From the NCBI RefSeq assembly GCF_918797505.1, contig NC_092802.1, positions 6,653,480 to 6,717,479 of the forward strand: a stretch of DNA of 64,000 bases, given 5' to 3'. Origin of the DNA: Bemisia tabaci (taxonomy: Eukaryota > Arthropoda > Insecta > Hemiptera > Aleyrodidae). The notes under the pieces were generated by a model that did not search any database, was not told the origin of the DNA, and saw only the letters and a program-made list of their open reading frames with translations. How positions within the stretch are numbered: position 1 is the stretch's first letter; each line of letters begins with the position of its first letter. Shown here in pieces: positions 1 through 11,400 of the stretch. A program made the position numbers and the translations under genes.

Positions 1-309
1 GAAGGAATAATACTGATGAACGGGATTGCCGTCCCATCCGTCGTTATGACGTCATTGAGGCATCGATATAATTTGTGCTACTTGTCAGCCACTTGTGTAA
101 AAAGTCACAGGCAAACAAATCGTGCAAATTTATAATATCAGAAGGAGAGGGAGAAAAAGAAAGAGGAGGGGGAAGTGGTGGAAGGGGAGGGGAGAGGGGG
201 AGGACTAGGGGAAGGACGGGGGAAGGACGGGGGGAAGGTGGAGGAAAAAGAAGGATCTGAGGAAAATGAAGTAGAGGAATAAGAATCAGAAGATGATGAA
301 GAAGAATTG
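1..309. repeat. Purine-rich low-complexity DNA
   Basis: From about 140 to 305 the plus strand is mostly A/G (GGGGA and GAAGAA runs). No gene. Confidence 0.7.
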
Positions 310-728
310 TACACTGAAAAAAAAATCTCGGTGTATTTACTAAGAAAAAGGTAAAATTACCAAGAATTCAGGGTTCTATTTGATCCCAGTTTTTTCTTGG
401 TAAAATTACCATTTATGGAATTGGTAATTTTACCGAGAAATCTCGGTAAAATTATTGAACTTTCTCGGTAATTTTACTTGGACCTTGGTAAAAACGCCAA
501 TATTTACTATCGACTGTGGTAGAATTCCCGAGATAAAATGACAAAGTTACCGGGAATTTATTACCAATAAAAGTGGTATTCTTACCTGAAAAAACAGTAA
601 AAATACCGGTTTTTAGGTAAGCTTACCAGTCTGTCCTGATAAAATTACCAATAATTGGTAAAAAAAGTGAGATGGTAAAGGTACCAACGGACCGTGGTAT
701 AAACGCCGAGAATTTTTTTTTCAGTGTA
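310..728. mobile_element. Foldback MITE rich in GGTAAAATTACC
   Basis: Ends TACACTGAAAAAAAAATC and its inverse TTTTTTTTCAGTGTA. The inside repeats GGTAAAATTACC-like palindromic motifs many times on both strands. Confidence 0.7.
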
Positions 729-1217
729 CCACCGTGTTTTCCCCAAAATGTTTGTGAAATCTCTCTGTTTTGTATATCCCGAAATTCTCGCGGGAAACAT
801 GGTTTAACCATATATATTTGACTATTGGAGGATCTCTTAAGTGAGAGGGGGAGGGGGCTGTAAGGGACGTATGCCCTCTCCCCGTTTCTGGTCGAAGAAG
901 GGGTTGAAACAACCCTGGAATGTCCCAGGCTTTTTGTTTGTCATTTTTTAGCCTTAGTTACCCATTTTCTTCTGCCTTTTGGTTACTTTCGATGAACTTA
1001 TGAGCAAAAGTGTCTGAGGAATAAATTGGAGAACATGCATGTATTTCCCGGAAAATTCTCATTCTATGAGAGGAACTTGGGATACTCTGAATGCTCATTC
1101 TGTGTTCTTCTTTGGCATAGTAGCATTGCCCCACCCACATGCATTCTGGTACCCACATCCTCATGTGATGTAGCTGATTGTGAGCTCTTTAACATAGTTC
1201 ATGCTATTGCTACTCTG
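729..1217. other. No feature recognised
   Basis: Unique-looking DNA with short ORFs only. Confidence 0.3.
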
Positions 1218-1469
1218 TCGTGCTGGGGAAAAACACCGTATGAACACTCCAGAGCTGCCAATTTGCCTCCCATAAAATGTTTATATTTGAGGGAAAATAT
1301 GAATATTTTTACTTGTTACTTTCAGGAGCTTTAGAAAGGATCCCGAAAATAAAAATCCGAAAAATCAGAATAAAAATATTCTCAGCTTCACCAGCAAATC
1401 CGTGTTTTTTTTCAAAGAAAATTTGGCAACCCCTGAGGGCTCATGCGGTGTTTTTCTGCAAGGCAGTAT
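1218..1469. mobile_element. MITE family S
   Basis: About 250 bp, ends of the type GTGCTGAGGAAAAACGCCGT in inverse orientation. Other copies lie near 10040, 40443 and 42345, and split across 23657/37262. Confidence 0.65.
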
Positions 1470-1650
1470 TGTGCTACATTCACAGCTTGGTTTAGTTTAA
1501 AAGTAGGTCATATGAACCAAAGCACAGTTCCATGAACTGAGAAGTGCGTATGAAGGACCGAATAATCTGACCGACTTTGAACAACTCTCCACGGTTCATC
1601 TAACCCGACTTTTTTGTCTCAGTATCCCTCATGAAATCCTTCGGAGGGAA

Positions 1651-1817
1651 CCAGTGGTGAGGGATGAATGATCGATTTTCGATTAATCCCCCATTTGGAG
1701 CTATGGTAAAGAATCGATTATTAAGGTTTTCGTTGCGAACACCCTGTTTCTCGATCCTTTTCCATAGGTTTAAATGGCGTATTAATCGATACATCGCAAA
1801 GCACGCTACGCCACTGG
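1651..1817. mobile_element. MITE family B
   Basis: CCAGTGG ... CCACTGG ends with inverted ATCGAT blocks (AAAGAATCGATTATTAAGG and GGTTTAAATGGCGTATTAAT). One of five copies. Confidence 0.7.
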
Positions 1818-2249
1818 ATGGAGCCGCTTTGCATTAAGATAGCTCTCTTTCATAAAATGAATACTGCAAGAACCAGAGTACCTTCTTAACGTATTTCTGA
1901 GCTTGCTCTTGTAAGTATAAAAATCCAACGAGTTTGAGCGTAAATGCGGCAACCGACATGATGACCCTCCAAATCTGCGTATATTGGTTTCACGTACTTG
2001 ACTCCTAGCGCAACTTCTTCAAATTCTTTCTTCCGGACGTAAACGAGTTGTTGTAGCACGTGTGTCGTAGTTAAAATTGTCGAAATGCGTCAAACAGAAG
2101 ATCGCACTTAACATTCCGGGCAATTTAGAGGAACTGTCATCTGAAGAGCACTTAATAGTGATCGCTCTTTTCCCTTTCTTCGGACAGGAGAAAGTTTTTC
2201 CCGTAGTAACGTAAATCGCAAGCCTAGGAATAATGCACTTACATGCATT
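1818..2249. other. No feature recognised
   Basis: No repeat family or gene recognised in this stretch. Confidence 0.3.
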
Positions 2250-2408
2250 GGCGGATCCAGCAAAATGGTCAAATTGTCTATTCTCCATTTGAAAAAATAG
2301 AAATGTATCGATTCTTGGAGGGGCCAGGTGGTTCGACAAGAATTGATTATTTAGCATGGGTTTGAATGGTGGAAATGTGGTGTTGCCAAATCGCTGGATC
2401 TGCCTCTG
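2250..2408. mobile_element. MITE family M
   Basis: GGCGGATCCA end and inverse TGGATCTGCC, with ATCGATTCTTGGAGGGGCCA inside. Also at 19782-19945; a partial relative lies at 38770-38880. Confidence 0.6.
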
Positions 2409-2509
2409 CTTACATGGGGCTCTGACTGGACTGTATTTTGCAATTGGGATTTCTGGTTTCTCTGTGATGTGCTTATCAGCTCTAATCTATGGAAACCAAT
2501 GGCTTATGT

Positions 2510-2755
2510 GGACCGCGTTTAGAGGAAAGGAACCAATCCACCTCAGCTTTTGCCAAATTCAACCGAGCAATTTGATTTTTTATAAGAGAACGTTGGTGCA
2601 CATTCCTTTGAAAGTTTTAAGGGATTTGTTTCGTACTATGCAGAAAATTCCCTGAAATTTGCACGAAAATTCGAAAAATCGTTTACATGTAAAAAATTTT
2701 ATTGCTTGACTTTTGGCAATGGCTGATGTGGCTCGGTTCCTTTCTGCTTAGTATG
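2510..2755. mobile_element. MITE family N
   Basis: GGACCGCGTTT...AAAGGAACCA start and inverse GGTTCCTTTCTGCTTA end. Other copies at 6335-6587 and 55612-55860. Confidence 0.65.
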
Positions 2756-3038
2756 TAACCATGTATCTTGGAGCCTCGATTTTTCAAGAAAGCGAGAAAA
2801 CTGTTTCCATCTATCACCTTTGAACGTAGAGGGGAAATAATTCTTGAAGATAGCATGGAAAAGATGCTTTTTAGGACATTGTCAGCATTTTGAATGATAT
2901 TCTTATTCGTCAGGAGAAATGATTGAAGTTCAGAGATACGTGCTCTAGGAACTAATAAGGGTCATAACACTACATTTGAGAATTATTGTTTCGCGGCGGC
3001 AGTGTCATTGGAATTAACTTCCTGCAGATACATGTTTT

Positions 3039-3993
3039 CCCTGGTACAAATTGGCAGTAGAATCTGTGTTCCAAAATACTATAGGCCTACGGCCGGCTGT
3101 AAGATTTCCAATAGCTTCAATAGCCGGCTACACAATTTCTTATATCCTTTTATAGCCGATGGCGATTATGCAACTCACAGCCAGGCGATAAAGTGTATGC
3201 TAAACGTCACTAATTACGGATGCTAGGACTTAGTGAGTTTTTGGACCACTGCTCTCTTTTTGGGCCGTAGTATCTTGATTTATTTTGCGAGGAAAGCTCC
3301 CTACTTTTGATGGATGCCTGCCATTCCTAATATATTAGAGCGCATTCAGTTTCGTATGATGCTGTGCAATACCCCTGGGTTGAAATAGTTGCTTCAAGCG
3401 CCGTGGCACGCTGCGGTGCGGCAGGCGGGCAGCCAGCGCGAAACGAGCATTGGCGCCTACAAACCTAACAGGGATACTTCACGAGTTGCGCAATGCGTGA
3501 AGTATCCCTGTTAGGTTTGTAGGCGCCAGTGCGTCGCCGCTTCGCTTTGTGTTAGACTCTAATATTTAATCTGGCGGAGTCAGCGTTATTCAACTCATGA
3601 TTTTGAAATGTTTGCACATCCTGTATGGATTATTCTCGTTTTAATTGATGAAAAAAAATATGTATTAAAGGAAAATATAACGTGTGTTTTGTAAATATTA
3701 AGGTGGTTCCGTATCAAACTTAATGATTTCCAAAGCACACGAATTTCTACACAATTTCTTATAGCCTTTATAATCGATGGCGAAAAAGCAACAGCCAGGC
3801 GATAAAGTGTAAAGCCCGGCGATAGGAACTATAGCCTGGCTGCATAATTTTTTATCGCTTCGTATAGCCCGGCCGTACGATTTTCTCCGCAGTCTACAGC
3901 CAGCTTTATGATTTTCTGTATCCTTCTTTAGCCGGCTTTAAGAATTTCTATGGTATTTTGAAACGCAGCTCTTATCGCCAATTTTTACCAGGG
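3039..3993 (+). mobile_element. Family D foldback element, copy 1
   Basis: About 955 bp with CCCTGGTA ... TACCAGGG ends and repeated TAGCC(C/G)GGC motifs. It carries a near-perfect hairpin at 3451-3528 made of two head-to-head satellite half-units. Copies 2 and 3 are nearly identical. Confidence 0.8.
3451..3528. repeat. Hairpin of satellite half-units
   Basis: Arms TGGCGCCTACAAACCTAACA and onward, inverted about the GTTGCGCAATGC centre. Same motif as the 69-bp satellite at 11632 and 60334. Confidence 0.8.
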
Positions 3994-4234
3994 TTAAACA
4001 CTACATTTTTAGGTGACCCCCTTAGGAATATGGTATTTGCAGTTCCTTATCGCAAAATGAAGTCCGTTGATATGAATTTCCTAGTAGTATACATATGTCC
4101 AATTAAAGGGCATACTTGTGCATAAATGAGATTCTCTGCACCTGCTGGTGAATGTGACTACAATTTGAAGGTGTTTTCTCGTGAATTAATAAATCCCAAT
4201 GAGTAAATTCCGGCCCCATTAGAGACGTGCTCGT

Positions 4235-4399
4235 CAGTGGCGTGGCGTGAATAGCGATGTATCGATTGTTATGCCATTTAAACCTATGGTAAAGAATCGA
4301 TCATTAAGGTGTCCGGTGCGAACACCCTGTTCATCGATCCTTTACCACAGGTTTAAAAGGCAGAATAATCGATACATCGCAATTCACACCACGCCACTG
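4235..4399. mobile_element. MITE family B
   Basis: CAGTGGCGTGGCGTGAA start and its inverse at the end; clear palindromic copy. Confidence 0.75.
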
Positions 4400-4663
4400 G
4401 TGCTTGTGCTCGTGCTCGCCCACTCTTGAAAATCCATGAATATGACTCTGAATCGGATCATAAAAGAGCTCTCTCGTAACTAGAGGTATTTAGGATTTAC
4501 CATGTAATAATCCTGAAAGTAATGGGACCACATTTTGCTATATGGTACTACTATTTCTGGCTCATTCATCAAAGGAACTGTATGCTCAGAAAAAATAATG
4601 ACAATTGTATAGTTTCACTGAAATGAGTGAGAAATAATGTACTACGTCTTTATTGCAAAATCT

Positions 4664-4896
4664 ACACCGGAAAAAAACACATTGGATCTAGAGTCCAGAC
4701 TCTTAAAAACATCGACAAGAAAAAGTATTCTTGATTCAATCAGAATCTAGCTTAAATCAAGAACCAATAAGCCTCTTAATTTAAGCGGATTTCGTTTTGA
4801 TTCAAGCAAAAATCCGATTGAATCAAGAGTATTTTTTCTTGTCAATGCTTTCAAGAGTCCAGACTCTAGATCCAATGTGTTTTTTTTTCCAGTGTA
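4664..4896. mobile_element. MITE family A
   Basis: Long palindrome. Ends TACAC(C/T)GG(A)n, then CATTGGATCTAGAGTCCAGA, and the inverse at the other end. Central AAATCAAG/CTTGATTT blocks. Both strands stay open and give false ORFs. Confidence 0.8.
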
Positions 4897-5202
4897 GTCC
4901 AATGAATATAAAATTAACTCGTAGGAGTAAAATTCAAACCTGTCCTACGATTTTTGCAGTATAATGCTTTGATTTTTGCGTTCAATGCTGCTGTGCTAAG
5001 AAATTGCACCGTATTAACATGCGAGAGTTGCCAGCTTTCCTCAGATAAAACATTTATTTTTGAGAAAAGGTTCAATTTTTCACGGGATCCAGCTCATACT
5101 TCCTTATCATGGAAGCGTTTGAATTTTACCGAAGTATTCCCGAGAAACTACTTCAATTAAAAGAAAATTAAGTTTATATTGCCTTGAAATTTGTAAAAAA
5201 TA

Positions 5203-5334
5203 AATTGGATGTATTTTCTATCAAACGGAACTATATGCATTAAGACATGAGCCCCGAGACCCATAAGAATATGTGCGTAACAGGGCTCACGTCATAATGC
5301 ACATAGCTCCGTTTGATAGAAAAACGTCCAATTG
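5203..5334. mobile_element. MITE family C
   Basis: About 130-bp palindrome: AATTGGATGTATTTTCTATC ... inverse, with GACATGAGCCC and GGGCTCACGTC in the centre. Confidence 0.8.
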
Positions 5335-6334
5335 TGAATAAAATTTGCTACAAGAAGTAATATGTCCATGAAAAATAATTATAAAATGGGATATACTCAT
5401 AAACAAGATTTTAAACTAGGTTTCTCCTCAAAGCCAATTCAAAAATTTGTATTTGGAACCTGAACTGAAGAATTTCAGTTAGTGGAATTCAAATTTGCCT
5501 TAATCATAATGAGGCCTCTGTGCATTTTCCATGTTTTTTCAAGTTTTAGAATTTGATTTATGACCCTTCAGTATTAGGTCAATGTCTCATAGTTCACGAA
5601 CGTACTTTCACGAAAGAACAACTCAATAGCTGAGTCCTGAAATGATATCTCCGAGTTTTGGATAGGCACTAGCTACGGGTGCCAGTGCTGGACTTGACAC
5701 TCATCTTGGCAGGGCTGGTACCTACCCAAAATTTGCAATTGATGTAATTTTTTATCCTCCTTTTCAGGCATGAGTGCTAAACATTTTGTCCCTTCTTATG
5801 AGCACGACGGATCTCAATTCCAGTTTGCAAGGTGAGATAATGATCATGTCCAAGGCACCAAAGTATGTAAATAAAGTAAAATTATTTATTCATTTATTTA
5901 TTTATTTATGTAACGAAAAAGTATTTTGAGTTTTCGTGAAAGAAGCTTTGCTTTGAGTGTAAATAAGTGAGTGTCATTATCTTCGTGATATCCTTCAAAC
6001 CTCGAGGGATAACTTATCGAGCGTGAGAGTCGTGAAATTGCCTACTTGTGTAAATGAAGGAGCGCCAATGGTTGGTCAGATGGAATCTTTATCGTCGATC
6101 ACCGTATCTGAGCAAGAGTTGTCAAACCCTGCACTCGTTAAATGAGGATATCTTCCCTTTTCTATTTTCCACCTTTTCTTCTTCCTATCTTTCTCCTTAT
6201 TACAAGCGTTAATTTTCCGATATTCTATTTTGTTAATTTCTCGTTCTTTGAATGATCAAGTTAGCCATTCCTCATCGTTAACATTGAGATTATTTTCGTA
6301 TCGAATGTTAAAATGTTATAACACTTTTGCAATT
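5335..6334. other. No gene; short TTTA microsatellite
   Basis: Only a (TTTA)n-like run near 5885-5908 stands out. Confidence 0.4.
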
Positions 6335-6587
6335 GGACCGCGTTAAACAGAAAGGAACCAAGCCACTTCAGCTATTGCCAAATTTAACTGGGCAATTTAA
6401 TTTTTTACTAGAAAACGTTTATACGGATTCATTTAAAAATGTTGAGGAATTCGCTTCGTGCCATGCAGAAAATTCACTGTTTGCACAAAAATCCGCACAA
6501 CCGTTTGAATGTAGAAAATTGAATTGCCCTGTTCAATTTGGCAACAGCTGATGTGGCTTGGTTCCTTTCTGCTTAACGTGGTCCAAT
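6335..6587. mobile_element. MITE family N
   Basis: Best copy: GGACCGCGTTAAACAGAAAG start, inverse CTTTCTGCTTAACGTGGTCC end. Confidence 0.75.
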
Positions 6588-7771
6588 TATGAATGACACT
6601 TAGGAGGTACAGTATTATATTGAATTCATTGAACAGAATGGATTCATCCATAAAATCTGTTTTGACAAAATACGTATGTCTCACAGCACTATAATGAGCT
6701 GCATATTATTTTTAAGGCCTCCGTTTGTAGTAAAAAATTGAAACAAAAAAATTGATTTTGTAATTGGTCTTTTATTTCACATTACATTCATTTTCCCGGT
6801 ATGTTGTATTAACGATGGTGTACATTTGTTACTAACAAGAATGAACAAAAGTGTAAGAAATGATACTGTATGATTATACATTATGTTATAAAGTGACTCG
6901 TCTTTCATCCGTATATATCTTATGCATTGAAGATTTTCGCATTGGTCCATTTTCATATATCCCAGAATGTTCTGAAAATAAAAGATTTAATCATATCTCT
7001 CAAGTATTGTCACTGATTTAAAAACCTTGAAGCTGCTTCGCGATCATAATAAAATTAAATTTTAATTTGAGTCTTAATCCATGGATCGATGAAGATTGCA
7101 GCACTGAATGTCGACCTTTCTGTCAAAAGAGTTGTGCCAGTAGCCATGAATATTGCACACGTAACATCGAAGTATGACGATGATCCTCTCCTTTTTGTGT
7201 GAAACTATCTATGGTTCAGGTGGTATGGTATCAGTCTATGGTTTTAGGCGTCCAGCATCGCGGAACTATATCCACACACCAAATTTAACAATGATATGAA
7301 AAATCAAAGGTAGACTCTTAAGTGAGGTTGTTTGCTCTCAAGTATGTCTACATGTGGGACCAAAAGGGCGAAAAGTAACTTTCTCCAGGGCTCCGAGAGC
7401 TGCAAAACACTGTACCGACCTTTATTATAGAGTGATACATTTTTGGGTTGAGTCTTAAATTACAGCTTTGGACCAGTGTGATTAGACCTGAAAATTTCAA
7501 AAGCCAGATTCAATATTATGGTGTAAATTTCTTCAGGGGACATGTGGATTAGTGCCTCGTTAATCTTATCTAATAATAATAAAATTAAATTTAAAAAAAA
7601 AAAAATCGATAGGATTAGATGATTGGTAGCGAGAAATCAGTTATTTCTTAGATAAGTTTCTCCGATTTTTGAGATTAAAATGATAATGCGTCCCCATAAC
7701 GACGCCCTTATACCGCCGACGTTTTCAACATTTCGACAACATTTGATAAAAATGTTGTTATGTGTTAATAG
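6588..7771. other. No feature recognised
   Basis: AT-rich. Possible 3' flank of the protease gene; no domain or clear repeat seen. Confidence 0.3.
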
Positions 7772-7934
7772 AGTGCCAATCGGACTGCATTTTGCAATTT
7801 GAAACTATGATTTCTAGCTTAAAAACTAGCCTCAGTTTAAAAACAACGTATGCACCATCAGTTTCCCTGTGCACATAAGTGTTTTTACAGATGAACCAGA
7901 GATTATAGTTCCGTATTGCAAAACGAAGTCCAAT
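7772..7934. mobile_element. MITE family O
   Basis: AATCGGACTGCATTTTGCAA start and inverse TTGCAAAACGAAGTCCAATT end, about 163 bp. Confidence 0.65.
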
Positions 7935-8235
7935 TTTAATCCTTCGCTGATTCGAAAAATCAATTTCGACTTCATATAGCCCCAACTATCGGTCACGATT
8001 TTTCTGATTATTTGCGCAGAAAGATCGGTGCCTCGAAATAACCTATCTGAAGTCGCAATTTTAAGAGGGACCAACTTAAAAGTAAAATAAATTTTTCAAT
8101 CCGGCGACGAAGAGCTTTTCGATTTGTTCTTCTTGGAGCAAGCTGTGATTATTAAATGGCTCTTTACCGTAGTTCGTTCTATAAACTAAGAAGTTGGAGG
8201 TAAGAATTGTATAAAAACTTACAAATTTCCTATCC

Positions 8236-8419
8236 TCACATGATAGTGGCACCCCAGGAGTACTGTTCTATGCTACAAGCGTTCACCCCTCTTGCGATTC
8301 TAAAGTAACCATCTTCACCCCATTTCTTGCCCCAGCTATTCCTGACGATCCAGAAATCTTGACCGTTTTCCGTGCCGTATCCTACGAGAACCACGGCGTG
8401 ATTTACTCGACCCCTGCAC
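8236..8419 (-). CDS. Protease exon 4: active-site His and Asn, stop
   Basis: 184 nt, phase 2 in. Acceptor TCGGCAG|GTGCAG. Encodes [11 protein letters not shown] (His290), [10 protein letters not shown] (Asn310) and a C-terminus ending WGATIM before TGA at 8238-8236. No AATAAA lies close downstream; the nearest minus-strand candidate is near 7423. Confidence 0.88.
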
Positions 8420-11400
8420 CTGCCGATACAAAAATTTAGTTCAAGTTGAACGGACTGAAAAAAAACTGAATGCATTATAATAAAAAAGACCCTTTCCTTG
8501 GTGGTGACTCTGTAAGCTGAGGTAAGTACTCGAAGCATTGAGGAAGTGGTTTGAACTGATATAGATTATTAGAAAATAATAAGATCTATTGAAACGCCTA
8601 GTTTCTACATCCAATATTAACGAAGACATCGCCCTTCGAAAAACATGGTGTATGACGTCCACCCATCGTGATGGCGTTTACCATGGTTTCTTCCAAGTTG
8701 GATTCATCAATGGGACTACGTTTTGAAATTTTAAACTACAATTTCCAGCTCACTGTAGAAATGACGTATGTTCCATAAGTTGCCGTACACAGATAAGTGT
8801 TTTTACAAATGAGTCAGATATTGTAGTTCCTAATGATTACAAAATGAAGTTTAATTGAGAAGTTGCAAGTGTCTGAATCGTGATGAATTTCGTGTTTAAG
8901 TTAAAACTACTGAGTAATCTGAACACGAGGATATCCTCGTTGTTATCCTCCTAAATTGAGCATTGGAGGAGTTATAATAACCAAACACCAATACAGAAAT
9001 TGCAAGTGCCTGAAATTTGATTAATCTCGTGTTTAAGTGGAAACTACTGAGTGAACTGAACACCAGGATACCCTTGGTTCATGGTTAAAACAATTACCGG
9101 AGAAGATATGACAAAATAACCGAATCTTCTAAAATACGTATGTTTTAATGGGAGATACCGTCAGATGACATCACTAAGCGGTGCATTTCCTCACTTTTAA
9201 ATTTATTTTAAAATTATTTCCCTTATCAGGAAAACAGTATAAAGAATATTGCAAAATCCGTTCTTTAAGCACTCTCAGATGAAGCAATAAAAAAATGTGA
9301 AATTCTCCATCCCGTAAATCACAGGTGAAGCCAAGGTGGAATAAAAGCATGGTATGCACCATCGCGATGGATGACGTCATTCGCCGAGGAGCGTCATACA
9401 AGGGGCGATTCCTCCGTTAATGTTGGGCATTAAAACTTGGTGTTTGGAAGTACACTGGGAAAAAGAACATATTGGATAACATTGACAAGAAAAAGGACTC
9501 TTGATTCAATCAGATTTAAGCTTAAATCAAAAGAAAATCCGCTCAAATTAAGAGGCTTCGTTCTTGATTTAAGCTTAAATCTGATTGAATCAAGAATATT
9601 TTTTCTTGTCGATGTTTTTAAGAGTCTGGACTCTAGATCCAATGTGTTTTTTTTTTCCAGTGTAACTCGTTATTTTTTCTGAGCTATAGTTTGAAATCGT
9701 CAAAATACAATCGCATACGTACCCTGCGTTACGAATTATGCCATTTTTATAAAACTGGAGCGATTCAGAATTCATGGCGTTGGAACAGGTGCCTGAGGTA
9801 GCGATCCAGTATGTCATCTCACTTGTGTCTCCGTCCGCGAATCTCATGACTTCCGCCAACTTGGCCACCACTTTTTTAGGTTTTACTCTGCAGCGATACT
9901 GCCTGCCCTCGTATGGGTACTTTTCGTCACTCATCAAACCGCCTTTGTCTTTGATCGACTGAAATGCGAACTCCATCCAACCTAAAGGAATGTCAGAGTA
10001 CATAAATTATTCGACTTCAGAGCAATGGCCACTTTCCCAACTCTGCCGTGCCATGGAAAAATGTCGTATGAGCCACCAGACGTTGCTATTTTTCCTCTAG
10101 CACAAAATCTTTTCTGTAAAAATTGTAAATGGTTTTTTCCGAAATTTTTAGACAATTGTCTTTGCAATTTAATCTAAAATATCTGAAAATTTCAAGGAAG
10201 AATATGCACAACTTTCTCCCAAAATAAACGTTTTATCAGAGGAAATCCGACAACTCTCGAATGTGCATGCGGTGTTTTTCCATAGCAGGGCAGGATAGCA
10301 CGATGGCGCTTAAAAGTTGTTATAAGAAAATCTTTTGAGACACTGAAGAGTTTCAAAGTTCGACGGTAAAATTGCAAAAATTCGTGCCTCATCAGTTACG
10401 GGGTTTCAAAATCTGCGCGACTATTTAATTTTTAAAAGAAACCTAACTAGCGCATTATGGCTTGAAATTTTCGGACAACATTCTTCACATTTAGAAAACG
10501 AATCACCAGAGTTTTTCAAGAAACACCGATAAGTAGTTTTCCTCTAAGAAAATAAAGTATGACAGGAAGTCTGCAAAAAACAGGATTTTCTGCAGTTCTA
10601 CCATTGGAATGCGTTTCAATATGCTTTATAAATTACTCTGAAAACGACCGATTAAATGGAGGTATTTTTGAAATTTGTTCCTGCAAATAAAAATAATTTT
10701 TTTACAGTTTAAACGTGTTTTCGAAAATGAGTTCTCTACAAACATTTTTTTTTTCATTTCATAAAAAACTAAACACGAGAAACATTTGTTCATCAGATCC
10801 AGCAATGGTTTACCGGAACTAAGAATGCCCGAGATATTTTCTAGAATAACTAAAACTAATTGTCGATTATTTTCCATACATGTGTTTTTTTTTAATAATT
10901 AATAAAATACGTTTTCAAAACAAACTTGTGCGGTGTGCTATTACGGTTATCGCCATGTTTGTCCCGCTCATTATGTGTATAGTTTGTCTATTTAAAGCAC
11001 CGAAGGAATGAGCCCTAATTCATCAATCATATTTTATTGTTCGTGGCTCATCGTTTTATGGGAATTTTTTGCTTATCCGAGCCAGTCCGGTACCGCACAT
11101 TTCACCTGATTTGAAGAACATCCATACACAGTATATTGCATCATATTCTGTGTCATCTGCATTATCGCCTTCTTTTAGAGGTAAGATGGTGTGAAAATTC
11201 TACGAGGAAAAATTAACATTTTATCCGGGTGTATCAAGTTGATAAGTACCTCCTCTGCAGCCTTTAGATTTTTTGTCACAATCCAGAAGTTGTTGCTCGG
11301 ACATGTTCTGGAGGACATCGTATTTGATCGCCTTAGCCGTTTCCATGACGGACACGGTTGCAAAAGCCCAACAAGATCCACAGATTCCCTGGTCTTTGAC

